DNA from: CAISIP01 sp031383745 | GTDB lineage: Bacteria > Pseudomonadota > Gammaproteobacteria > Burkholderiales > Burkholderiaceae_C | Direction of reading: 5' to 3' | DNA: 17,424 nucleotides | Assembly: GCA_031383745.1 (NCBI GenBank) | Contig: JANMZX010000590.1 | Span: 1 to 17,424 of the forward strand | Shown: positions 5,278 to 12,859 of the stretch, one piece after another | Layout of the letters: each line of letters starts with the position of its first letter | How positions within the stretch are numbered: position 1 is the first letter of the stretch | Program-made: the position numbers and the translations under genes | Notes under the pieces: generated by a model | Databases searched by the model: none | What the model saw: only the letters and a program-made list of their open reading frames with translations | What the model was told of the DNA's origin: nothing

Positions 5278-7461
5278 TCAGCCCCGTCCTGCGCGGGACT
5301 GCGCAAACGCTTCGTACCAGGCCAGACACTGCGGATTGGCCATCGCCTCGCGGTTGACCACCTTGTCGATCGGCTGGCCCAGCAACAATTTCTTGATCGG
5401 CAATTCCTGCTTCTTCCCCGACAGCGTGCGCGGGACCTCCGCCACCTGGAAGATGTCGTTGGGCACAAAGCGTGGTGACAGGGCCTGGCGGATCGCCTGG
5501 TTGAGCCGCTCACGCATCGCCGCATCGAGCCGCGCACCGTCGCGCAGCACCACGAACAGCGGCATGTAGCTCTCGCGCCCCAGGTATTCCAGGTCCACCA
5601 CCATCGAGTCCAGCACCTCGGGCAGCGCCTCGACCGCACTGTACAACTCGCTGGTACCCATGCGCAGGCCATAGCGGTTGATCGTGGCGTCGGAGCGGCC
5701 GTAGATCACGCAACCGCCGTCAGGCAGCAGCTTGAGCCAGTCGCCGTGCCGCCAGACGCCCGGGTACATGTCGAAATAACTCGACAGGTAGCGCTGGTTG
5801 CCGGCGTCGCCCCAGAAATACAGCGGCATGGACGGGATCGACTCGGTGCACACCAGTTCGCCCACCGCGTCGGTCACCGCGTCGCCCTGCTCGTTCCAGG
5901 CCTGAACGGCGCAGCCCAGCAGGCGGCATTGCATCTGGCCGGGGACCAGCGGCAATTCACGGTTGCCACCGATGAAGGCACCCGCGAAATCGGTGCCGCC
6001 GGACATGTTGCACCACCAGATTCCATCCCCACGGTCGCCCACTGCCCCGGCGTTGGCCCCGGCCAATGCCGCAAGTGGCTCCCTGCCCCCCGAGGGGGCC
6101 ACGGTGCCTTGGGGCGGCCCGGCGGCACCGGCGTTGCCCCCACGGTCGCCGCATCGCAGCGCGTCGAATTGCGCTGTGCCCCAGGCCTGGGTATCGGCGC
6201 TCAGGGGCGAGCCGGTCGTGCCGAGGGCCCGCACGCGCGACAGGTCGCCACAAGTGGCAAGGTCCAGCCCGGCCTTCTGGCAGTTGGCGAAATAGGCCGC
6301 GCCGGCGCCGAAGAAGGTGACTCCGAGCTGCGAGGCAAACCGCCACAGGGTGCTCCAGTCCGGCGCGACGCGCTGGCCGGCCGCGTCGACCGATGGCCCG
6401 GCCGGGTTGCCGTCGAAGATGCAGCAGGTGGTGCCCCCCAGCAGCCCGCCGAGCTGGCAGTTCCACATCACCCAGCCGGTCGAGCTGTACCAGTGGAAAC
6501 GCTCGCCGCGGGACTCGGGCGCACAACTGCTGCCGATGTCGTTGTGCAGGGTCATCAGGGCCATGTGGACCACAACGATGCCGCCGTGGCCGTGCACGAT
6601 GGGTTTGGGCAGCCCGGTGGTGCCGCTGGAATAGACGATCCACAGCGGGTGGTCGAAGGGCAGCCACAGGGGCTCGAAGGCGCGGGTCTGCGCATCGTCG
6701 CGCACCAGTGTGTCGGCCAGGTCGATGGCGTCGAGCCCGCCCGAGCGCGCCGCTGCCAGGGTGCCGAGCCGGTCGTGCACGATCAGGTGGCGCACGCTGG
6801 GCAGCGCGGCGCGCAGTTCAGCCACCACCTGCAGACGCTCCTGGTCGCGTCCGCCATAGGTGACGCCGTCGCAGGCGATCAGCACCCGCGGCTCGATCTG
6901 GCGAAAGCGGTCCAGCACGGCGTTGCTGCCCATGTCGGGCGCACACAGGCTCCACACGGCGCCGATGCTGGCACAGGCGATGAAGGCAACGATCGCCTGC
7001 GGCCCGTTGGGCAGGTAGGCTGCAATCCGGTCGCCCGGCTGCACGCCGAGTTCCTGCAAGGCCAGTGCAAGCGAGGCCGACTGGCGGCGCAACTCCGGCC
7101 AGCTCAGGACGCCGGGCTGCCCGAGCGCCAGGCTTTTTTCGTCGTGGCTGAGTACCGCCGGCATGCCGGCTGCGTGCGCCGGCACCACGTGGCGTAATAC
7201 CTGCTGTGCGTAGTTGACCTGTGCACCAGGGAACCACTGCGCGCCCGGCATGCGGCGCTGGGCCAGCACCGCGCGGTGGGGCGTCGGGGAACACAGGTCG
7301 AAGTAGTCCCAGATGCTTTGCCAGAAGGCGTCGAGGTCGGTGACCGACCAGCGCCACAAGGCGTCATATGAGTCGAACACCAGACCGCGCTGGGTCGCCA
7401 GCCAGTCCTGGTAGCGCCGGATCTGCGGGACGGAGAACGGCTCCGGGTGTGTGCTGTGCAT
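5278..7461 (-). CDS. aacS: Acetoacetyl-CoA synthetase with an internal insertion
   Basis: This 727-residue ANL-superfamily ligase activates acetoacetate to acetoacetyl-CoA with ATP and CoA, feeding ketone bodies or polyhydroxybutyrate products into central metabolism. The N-terminal ACS-type region is visible, with the AMP-binding P-loop YSSGTTGLPKP at residues 277-287, WYSSTGWVMWN (324-334), NMSGGTDFAGAF (485-496), the hinge-region motif YGRSDATINRYGLRMG (587-602) and the C-terminal catalytic-lysine region LSGKKQELPIKK (680-691). Family members are usually about 650-690 residues. The extra length is mostly residues 438-474, a Gly/Ala/Pro-rich in-frame insertion just before the SGGTD motif. 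The start ATG at 7461 gives a normal N-terminus but has no clear ribosome binding site. It is divergent from the thioesterase gene at 7597. Confidence 0.9.
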   Translation of the reverse strand: MHSTHPEPFSVPQIRRYQDWLATQRGLVFDSYDALWRWSVTDLDAFWQSIWDYFDLCSPTPHRAVLAQRRMPGAQWFPGAQVNYAQQVLRHVVPAHAAGMPAVLSHDEKSLALGQPGVLSWPELRRQSASLALALQELGVQPGDRIAAYLPNGPQAIVAFIACASIGAVWSLCAPDMGSNAVLDRFRQIEPRVLIACDGVTYGGRDQERLQVVAELRAALPSVRHLIVHDRLGTLAAARSGGLDAIDLADTLVRDDAQTRAFEPLWLPFDHPLWIVYSSGTTGLPKPIVHGHGGIVVVHMALMTLHNDIGSSCAPESRGERFHWYSSTGWVMWNCQLGGLLGGTTCCIFDGNPAGPSVDAAGQRVAPDWSTLWRFASQLGVTFFGAGAAYFANCQKAGLDLATCGDLSRVRALGTTGSPLSADTQAWGTAQFDALRCGDRGGNAGAAGPPQGTVAPSGGREPLAALAGANAGAVGDRGDGIWWCNMSGGTDFAGAFIGGNRELPLVPGQMQCRLLGCAVQAWNEQGDAVTDAVGELVCTESIPSMPLYFWGDAGNQRYLSSYFDMYPGVWRHGDWLKLLPDGGCVIYGRSDATINRYGLRMGTSELYSAVEALPEVLDSMVVDLEYLGRESYMPLFVVLRDGARLDAAMRERLNQAIRQALSPRFVPNDIFQVAEVPRTLSGKKQELPIKKLLLGQPIDKVVNREAMANPQCLAWYEAFAQSRAGRG
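6027..6150. repeat. 111-bp in-frame insertion with flanking 13-bp direct repeats, inside aacS
   Basis: CCCCACGGTCGCC occurs at 6027-6039 and again at 6138-6150, exactly 111 bases (37 codons) apart. Between the copies lie a GCCCCC/GGGGGC hairpin (6085-6099), a CCTTGGGGCGGCCC tract (6107-6120) and two near copies of CCGGCGTTG. The encoded residues are low-complexity. From memory this resembles short GC-rich interspersed repeats of Comamonadaceae; that likeness is not proven here. The repeats could be a target-site duplication or the product of slippage. Confidence 0.6.
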
Positions 7462-7596
7462 GGCGTAAGATTACCGCATGCACCTGCGCGAGGCCAGCAC
7501 CCCCACAGGCCGGCGGTGCGATACTTTCTGCCGGTTGCTCATCGCGCTGGGTCGCGCGAGCGTTTTCCCTCTTGCCTGTCACCCCCTGGAGTTCGG

Positions 7597-8019
7597 ATGC
7601 GTATCTGGAAGAAACCCGTATCGGTCGAAACCCTCACCGCCATGCACATCGGCACCGCCGTGGCCCACCTGGGCATGGAATTCCTGGAGGTGGGCGACGA
7701 CTTCATCCGCGCCCGCATCCCGGTGGACGAACGCACCAAACAACCGTATGGCCTGCTGCACGGCGGCGTGTCGGTGGTGCTGGCAGAAACGCTGGGTTCG
7801 TGCGGTGCGGCCTCGGCGGCGCCGGAAGGTTATCGGTGCGTCGGGCTGGACATCAATGCCAACCACATCAAGGGCGCGACCAGCGGCTGGGTCACCGGCG
7901 TCACGCGGCCGGTGCACATCGGGCGCACCACGCAGGTCTGGCACATCGACCTGCACAACGACGCTGGCGAGCTGACCTGCGTGTCGCGCATCACCATGGC
8001 GGTGCTGGCGCCGCGCTGA
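7597..8019 (+). CDS. Hotdog-fold acyl-CoA thioesterase (PaaI/EntH type)
   Basis: A 140-residue single-domain thioesterase expected to hydrolyse an aromatic or medium acyl-CoA in the cytoplasm. The family signature is clear: QPYGLLHGGVSVVLAET (residues 49-65), with HGG at 55-57 and Glu64 at the catalytic position. INANHIKGATSGWVTG (86-101) is the following strand region. It is close to the PaaI/YdiI/EntH-type group, which includes 1,4-dihydroxy-2-naphthoyl-CoA hydrolases, but the substrate cannot be assigned. GGAG at 7588-7591 is 5 bases before the ATG, which fixes the start over longer upstream options. It is divergent from aacS and converges on the adenosyltransferase gene with 13 bases between stops. 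Confidence 0.88.
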   Translation: MRIWKKPVSVETLTAMHIGTAVAHLGMEFLEVGDDFIRARIPVDERTKQPYGLLHGGVSVVLAETLGSCGAASAAPEGYRCVGLDINANHIKGATSGWVTGVTRPVHIGRTTQVWHIDLHNDAGELTCVSRITMAVLAPR

Positions 8020-8026
8020 CGCGAAG

Positions 8027-8042
8027 GGCCGGCTACTCGGCC
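8027..8042. terminator. Small stem-loop between convergent stops
   Basis: GGCCG (8027-8031) pairs with CGGCC (8038-8042) over a 6-base loop that contains the adenosyltransferase stop codon. It may help end both convergent transcripts. The stem is short and no T-run follows. Confidence 0.22.
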
Positions 8043-8611
8043 GCGCCTTGCTGCATACGCTCGCTCTTCCAGTACACATCGTCGCCCGCCGAGCCGTCGG
8101 TACGGAATCGGTTGAGCACGCGCGCCAGCACGAACAGCAGGTCGCTGAGGCGATTGAGATACTGGCGCGGGGTGTCCTTGAGGGCGTCCTGGCCACCCAG
8201 CGCCACCACGGCGCGTTCGGCGCGGCGTGCCACGGTGCGGCACACATGGGCCAGCGCGGCGGCGCGTGTGCCTGCCGGCAGGATGAACTCCTGCAGCCGG
8301 GGCAGCTGTTCGTTGTGCTCGGCCAGCGCCTGGTCGAGTGCCAGCACCGCGTCGGCCTTGAGCAGTTCGAAGCCGGGGATTGACAACTCGCCGCCCAGGT
8401 TGAACAGCTGGTGCTGGATTTCCACCAGCAGCGTGCGCACCGGCGCAGGCATGTCCTCGCACAACAACACACCGATGTGGGAGTTGAGTTCGTCGACGTC
8501 GCCCATGGCGTGCACACGCAGCGCGTTCTTGGAAATCCGGGTGTTGTCACCCAGGCCGGTGGTGCCGTCGTCGCCGGTGCGCGTGGCTATTTGAGTCAGG
8601 CGGTTGCCCAT
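8033..8611 (-). CDS. pduO: ATP:cob(I)alamin adenosyltransferase, PduO type
   Basis: A 192-residue trimeric-type adenosyltransferase that moves the adenosyl group of ATP to cob(I)alamin, making coenzyme B12. The N-terminal ATP-binding motif TRTGDDGTTGLGDNTRISK occupies residues 10-28, followed by GDVDELNSHIG (37-47). The helical CRTVARRAERAVVAL stretch and the C-terminal YLNRLSDLLFVLAR complete the family pattern. Length is normal. GGAG lies 8 bases before the ATG at 8611; the open frame extends further upstream but without family similarity. Such enzymes usually supply methylmalonyl-CoA mutase or other B12 enzymes; none is in the window. It lies downstream of the sensor operon but 101 bases away with a stem-loop between, so it is probably separate. 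Confidence 0.93.
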   Translation of the reverse strand: MGNRLTQIATRTGDDGTTGLGDNTRISKNALRVHAMGDVDELNSHIGVLLCEDMPAPVRTLLVEIQHQLFNLGGELSIPGFELLKADAVLALDQALAEHNEQLPRLQEFILPAGTRAAALAHVCRTVARRAERAVVALGGQDALKDTPRQYLNRLSDLLFVLARVLNRFRTDGSAGDDVYWKSERMQQGAAE

Positions 8612-8672
8612 GCTGCAGTCTCCAGAGTTCGCAGCATTGTCGCGCCTGTGCGGCAGCCTGCGCGCCGTGGGG

Positions 8673-8695
8673 CCTCCAGGGACCGGGCCTGGAGG
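8673..8695. terminator. Perfect 8-bp stem-loop after the sensor operon
   Basis: CCTCCAGG (8673-8680) and CCTGGAGG (8688-8695) are perfect arms around GACCGGG. It lies 18 bases past the OmpA-like stop and 61 bases before the adenosyltransferase start. It could end the sensor operon transcript, or be an operator for the next gene. There is no T-run in the operon direction. Confidence 0.35.
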
Positions 8696-8712
8696 GCTCC
8701 CCGGTTGCAGCT

Positions 8713-9198
8713 TCAGGGCTGGCGCAGCGCCACGAAATTCACCTCCACCCGGCGATTGGGCAACAGGCATTCCAGCGCTTCGGCACGCGAACGGTACTTG
8801 CCCTGGCAGGCGCTCACCGGTTGGCGGTCGCCCTGCACCGACGTCCTGGTGATTGCGGCCGGAATGCCCTTGGCCACCAGGTAGTCGCGCACCGTCTGCA
8901 CGCGCGCCTGCGCCAGGGCCTGGTTGGTGTCGTGCCTGCCGGTGCGGTCCGCATGGCCCACCAGCAGCACCTCACGCAGGCTCATGCCGCTGTCAAGCGT
9001 CCGGGCCACGGCCACATCCAGGCGCTCGATCGTCATCACGCGGGCCTGGTCGCAGGTGTGGCAGTCGGCTTGGATGGTGTGACCGCCGACGCGTTCGGGA
9101 ACGGTGGCAGTGCCTGCGCCGTGCCCGGTACGGGCAAGTTCGGTACGACCAGAAAACCAGTTCGGTCGATGACGGTGCGCGACGGCGAGGGACTTCAT
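8713..9198 (-). CDS. OmpA-like (peptidoglycan-binding) domain protein
   Basis: A 161-residue protein whose C-terminal half is an OmpA-like domain. VLLVGHADRTGRHDTNQAL (residues 77-95) and AQARVQTVRDYLVAKGIP (96-113) carry the aspartate (Asp84) and arginine (Arg99) normally used to grip peptidoglycan diaminopimelate, and PNRRVEVNF (147-155) is the usual last strand. Its ATG overlaps the kinase stop (ATGA), so it is probably translationally coupled. Oddly, the first 50 residues show no signal peptide, lipobox or membrane segment, although this domain works in the periplasm. Four cysteines stand out: CHTC at 46-49 and Cys131/Cys144. Either export is unusual, the true N-terminus has been altered, or the domain acts inside the cell. 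Confidence 0.78.
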   Translation of the reverse strand: MKSLAVAHRHRPNWFSGRTELARTGHGAGTATVPERVGGHTIQADCHTCDQARVMTIERLDVAVARTLDSGMSLREVLLVGHADRTGRHDTNQALAQARVQTVRDYLVAKGIPAAITRTSVQGDRQPVSACQGKYRSRAEALECLLPNRRVEVNFVALRQP

Positions 9199-11165
9199 GT
9201 CCGGTGCGCGTTCGACGTGCTGGAATCCGGGTAGCTCGGCCCCGGCGGACTGCAATGCAAGCGCAGGCTGACGCGGAACCCAACACCCGGCGGGCGCTCG
9301 GCAGCCAGTGCGGCGTGGTGCTTTTGCGCCACCAGCTGGACCAGGGCCAGACCGAGTCCATGGCCCTTGGACGCCTGGCTTCCCTGGGCGTAGGCACCCG
9401 TCAGGCCCGACAGCCGCTCGGGCGGAAAACCGGCGCCTTCGTCGTGCACAGCCAGCAGGTACCCGTCGGGCACCGCGTCCAGCGACAGCGTCACCGTGCC
9501 CCCCGGGCGGCCGTGGCGCAGTGCATTCCAGCCCAGGTTGAGCAATGCGCGCTGCAACAGCCGGGCATCCCCCCGGACCAGGGCGATGTCGAGGGTGCAG
9601 CGCCGCTCGATCCGCGCACCCTCGCGCTGGGCGTCTTCCCACAGGTCGTCCGCACTCTGGTGGAACAGCTGCACCAGGTCCACTTCGGGCAACTGGGTTG
9701 CATCCAGCGCCTGGGCGCGGCCCAGCAGCAGGAACTGCTCGGTCAGGTCCAGCGAACGGCGCGCGCAGGTGTCGATGCGTGCCAGCACCGCGGCGTTGGC
9801 GGCGCCCCCGTCCGGGCGCAGTTGTTCGGCCAGCGAACGCAACGACACCAGCGGCGAGCGCAAGTCGTGCGCCAGGTGGCGCATCATCTGCTCGCGGTAT
9901 TCCTGGCTCTTGGCGCTGCCGTCATCGGCCACCACCATCGCCGCGGCGATCTGGTCCACCGCCTGCGAGATGGCCGCAATGCGTGACTCCACCGGGTCCA
10001 GAAACCCGGCCACTGGCACGGTGCGCGTGCCGACGCCGCCAGGCCGGGTCAGCCCTGCGATGCGTGCCGTCTCGCGCGCCATCGTGCTCAGGCTGGACTC
10101 CAGCCTGCGCCAGCTCCACAGGGGATAGGCCAGTGCCGCCACAGCCGCTGACGCTGCTGGCGGCCACCACCATCCGGCCCAGCGCAACGCGACCCAGGCC
10201 AGCAGGATGCAGCCCAGGATGGCCAGCACCGTAGCGGCCAGGGCGATGCGTGGCGACGTCAGCAACAAGACCACCATGAGCACCAGCAGCGTGGCGCTCG
10301 ACAACACCATGCGCAGCGCCCCCGCCACCGGCTGCACGACGACACCCGCACGCAGGCCGTCCACGATGTTGGCCACGAACTCCACCCCCGGCATCGCTCC
10401 GTTGACACCGGCCAGCGGCGTCACCAGGTTGTCGCCCAGACCGGTGGCCGTGGCGCCCACCAGCACCATCCTTCCGCGCAGTCGCTCGGTGCCGATGCGT
10501 CCGTCCAGCAGATCGGCGACCGGCAGTCGCGCGAAATGCCCGCTGGGCCCGGCGAACGGCACCAGGCTGGCCGCGCTGTCCCGCTCGGGCCCCTCTGGAG
10601 CGCCGGCCGCTTCCCGCAACAGCATGGCCACATGGGCATACCCGGTGCCGGCGGCCGTCTCGCGTGGCAGGTAGCGTCGTATGACGCCGTCACGGTCGAC
10701 CAGCGCCTGGGCATGGCCGAGGCGTGCACGGGCGGCAAATGCCGGTAGCGGAACGATTGCCGGCGCGTCCGGCGAGGGCATGAAGACCGGCAGCACGACA
10801 CGGCCATGCCGCGTGATGGCGGCGGCCAGCCGGGCGTCGGCGCCGGCATCGTCGCGCTGCGGTTCCGACAGGATCACGTCCAGCAGGATCGGGCCGGCGC
10901 CGGCCTCGGTCAAGCGCTCGACCACCTCGGCCAGACGGTGACGGGTCCAGGGCCAGCGCCCGAGCCGCGCGAGGCTGGTTTCATCTATCGCCAGGATCAG
11001 GATGTCATCGGCTGCCGGTCGCCCCGCGTGGAGGATGCCGGTGTCGTAGAACCAGTTGTCGGCGCGGTCCAGCCACGCCCCGCGCACTGCGCCAACGAGG
11101 CAAGCCAGCAGCAGCGCCAGCAGCAGTGCCCACTCCCGCAGATGTCGACCAGCCAGGGCCCTCAC
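9195..11165 (-). CDS. CHASE2-domain sensor histidine kinase
   Basis: A 656-residue inner-membrane sensor kinase. Order: transmembrane helix 1 (about residues 12-29); a large extracytoplasmic CHASE2 domain (about 30-282) with ILILAIDETSLARLGRWPW (55-73) and MVLVGATATGLGD (233-245); three more helices (about 284-302, 306-327, 331-350); a linker; then the kinase core. The H-box is MRHLAHDLRSPL with phospho-acceptor His433; the N-box is NLGWNALRHG (Asn547), followed by DEGAGF (575-580) and SKGHGLGLALV (599-609). All key ATP-binding residues are present, so it should be active. The start is a GTG at 11165 with no clear Shine-Dalgarno; an in-frame stop just upstream rules out a longer form. It should phosphorylate the response regulator of the same operon. 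The CHASE2 ligand is unknown. Confidence 0.92.
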   Translation of the reverse strand: MRALAGRHLREWALLLALLLACLVGAVRGAWLDRADNWFYDTGILHAGRPAADDILILAIDETSLARLGRWPWTRHRLAEVVERLTEAGAGPILLDVILSEPQRDDAGADARLAAAITRHGRVVLPVFMPSPDAPAIVPLPAFAARARLGHAQALVDRDGVIRRYLPRETAAGTGYAHVAMLLREAAGAPEGPERDSAASLVPFAGPSGHFARLPVADLLDGRIGTERLRGRMVLVGATATGLGDNLVTPLAGVNGAMPGVEFVANIVDGLRAGVVVQPVAGALRMVLSSATLLVLMVVLLLTSPRIALAATVLAILGCILLAWVALRWAGWWWPPAASAAVAALAYPLWSWRRLESSLSTMARETARIAGLTRPGGVGTRTVPVAGFLDPVESRIAAISQAVDQIAAAMVVADDGSAKSQEYREQMMRHLAHDLRSPLVSLRSLAEQLRPDGGAANAAVLARIDTCARRSLDLTEQFLLLGRAQALDATQLPEVDLVQLFHQSADDLWEDAQREGARIERRCTLDIALVRGDARLLQRALLNLGWNALRHGRPGGTVTLSLDAVPDGYLLAVHDEGAGFPPERLSGLTGAYAQGSQASKGHGLGLALVQLVAQKHHAALAAERPPGVGFRVSLRLHCSPPGPSYPDSSTSNAHRT

Positions 11166-11224
11166 GCCGCGCCCACGGACTCAATCGCAGGTGCCGCGCG
11201 CACCGTCGGAAGGCTGCACGCGGC

Positions 11225-12859
11225 TCACAACAAGAACGGCAACAACAGCAGCAGCAGCAGGCCCCAGGGATGCTGGGGTGGCGGCTCCGGTACCTCGAAT
11301 CGCTGCGTCGACGACCACGGACCGCTGCTGCCATCGGGCAGCATGACCTGCGTGCGCACATGGTAGGCGCCTGGCTCGGGCTTGGGCAGTTCCAGGCTGG
11401 CGCCGGCCACCACCTGGTCTACCGCGGTGCTGGCAAATGCAGCATCACGCGACAGCTGCACCCGGTGGCTGAAACCGGGCGGGCCGGACCAGGCCAGACG
11501 CAAGCCGCCGTCCCCGACCTGGGGCGGCGCAACAGCCGACGGCTCCAGCACGGTGAACGACCCAGCATCTCCGAACGGCCCGCGCGGGCCGTCGCGGCGC
11601 TGGCTCGCCAGGCGCCAGTAGTAGGTTCCTGGCGGCAGCGCCGGATCCGGCAGCCACCGCGCAGTGGCGATGTCGGCGCGGTCCACGACGCGATCGGCAA
11701 AAGCCGCGTCCCGCGCCACCTGCAGGTGGTAGGCCGGCACACCCGGCTGCTCGGTCCAGACCAGCGGCGCGCCGGCCGTGACGCTGGCACCGGCCGGTGG
11801 CGCAATCTGCAGGGGCGGCTCGGGCCGGGCAGCTACCACCAGTGCAATCGCGGATTCGCGGCCTTCGAGATCCTGCGCATCGGCTGCCCGCACACGCAGG
11901 TGGTAGTCGCCATCCGGCAGCGCCGTCAGCACCCACACCGGCCCGCGTGTCTTGACGTCCTGCAACAGCTGGGTAAACGCGCTGTCGCCTGCCACCTGCC
12001 ATCGCCAACCCACGGCGCCGGGCATCGGCGGCACCTGCAGCGGCTGGGCCGTGCGTTCGACCCGTCGCGGCAGCGCCGACACATCGGGCGCTGCGAGCAG
12101 TTGCACCACCCGGCCCAGCTGGCCGCCCTGCGCGCGCACGCCCTCGCCCTGCGCAACGGGCACCGGCTCGGGCGCCGCACCAGCCAGCGCCACGCGGCCC
12201 TCCAGCACCTCGTGGCGGCTGACCTCGCCCTCCAGTGCGACGCGAAACCGGGTGCCGCGCACCGCGGTGACGACCCTGGGCGTGCGCACATCGAACCGGG
12301 AGGCCGGCTCCTTGAGCGGCGTGGCCGTCGTGTCTACCGAGCCGCGCTGCAGCTCGATGGTCGTGGCGCGGATGCCGACCGCTGGCGCCTCGCGCGACTC
12401 ACCCAGCCCGGCACGTGTCAGCGGGGCGAACACCGCCAGCGCACCGTCAGGGAATCGCAGCGTGACAGCACCCTGCGGGCCGGTGTCGAAACTGTCGCCC
12501 GCCCCCAGCCGCATGCCGGCGACCAGCGGGCCCTTGTTGCCCGACACGGCGCCGGTCACGTGCACGACCTCGGCTGTGAGCGCAGACCAGCGCAGCCAGT
12601 CGGTCGGCACGCGCAGGGCAGTGCCCGGCCGCAGGCGGCGGTTGTTGCGGATCTGGTTGAGTTTCTGCAGCTCGGGCCACCGTGATGGCTGATCCAGGTA
12701 CCGCTGCCCGATGCCGATCAGGGTGTCACCCGGGCGCACCGTCAATTCCAGCAGATCCTGCGCGCCGAAAGCCACACTACAGGCCTGCGCCAGCCAGACG
12801 GCCAGCACGGTGGCGTGCAGGAGACGCCGGCTAGGACAGCGCTTCAAGACGGTACCCAT
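11225..12859 (-). CDS. Exported LysM-FecR protein with beta-sandwich-like repeats and a hydrophobic C-terminus
   Basis: A 544-residue envelope protein. A signal peptide ends near AFGA (residues 30-33). A LysM domain (about 37-86; VRPGDTLIGIGQRYLDQPSRW at its start) should bind peptidoglycan. A FecR domain follows (about 115-227), with RFDVRTPRVVTAVRGTRFRV (188-207). Three related fibronectin-like repeats come next (about 280-342, 368-437, 452-523), each with a (G/R)D(S/A)AF motif (291-295, 383-387, 471-475) and a Y-x-x-R/W strand. The protein ends in PWGLLLLLLLPFLL, a short hydrophobic tail. The ATG at 12859 overlaps the regulator gene by 29 bases; ATG 12865 is possible. This FecR is not the anti-sigma type: no TonB receptor or sigma factor is nearby. 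It probably presents an envelope signal to the CHASE2 kinase (inference). Confidence 0.88.
   Translation of the reverse strand: MGTVLKRCPSRRLLHATVLAVWLAQACSVAFGAQDLLELTVRPGDTLIGIGQRYLDQPSRWPELQKLNQIRNNRRLRPGTALRVPTDWLRWSALTAEVVHVTGAVSGNKGPLVAGMRLGAGDSFDTGPQGAVTLRFPDGALAVFAPLTRAGLGESREAPAVGIRATTIELQRGSVDTTATPLKEPASRFDVRTPRVVTAVRGTRFRVALEGEVSRHEVLEGRVALAGAAPEPVPVAQGEGVRAQGGQLGRVVQLLAAPDVSALPRRVERTAQPLQVPPMPGAVGWRWQVAGDSAFTQLLQDVKTRGPVWVLTALPDGDYHLRVRAADAQDLEGRESAIALVVAARPEPPLQIAPPAGASVTAGAPLVWTEQPGVPAYHLQVARDAAFADRVVDRADIATARWLPDPALPPGTYYWRLASQRRDGPRGPFGDAGSFTVLEPSAVAPPQVGDGGLRLAWSGPPGFSHRVQLSRDAAFASTAVDQVVAGASLELPKPEPGAYHVRTQVMLPDGSSGPWSSTQRFEVPEPPPQHPWGLLLLLLLPFLL

Noticed and set aside
5746..7197. 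Plus-strand 483-codon open frame opposite acetoacetyl-CoA synthetase
   Set aside because: It is antisense to a gene with full catalytic motifs and shows no domain or ribosome binding site of its own.
7180..7200. CACGTG-centred site resembling a parS centromere site (also CACGTG near 12412 and 12557)
   Set aside because: Only the central bases match the parS consensus (about 10 of 16 at best) and all three lie inside coding sequence; chance in GC-rich DNA explains them.
7462..7596. Possible leaderless start of aacS, from a TAATCT box 7 bases before the ATG
   Set aside because: There is no supporting -35 box and the -10 match is weak; the missing ribosome binding site alone is not enough evidence.
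11126..12685. Plus-strand 519-codon open frame opposite the LysM-FecR gene
   Set aside because: The antisense frame is basic and rich in Gln/His; the minus strand has a signal peptide and recognisable domains.
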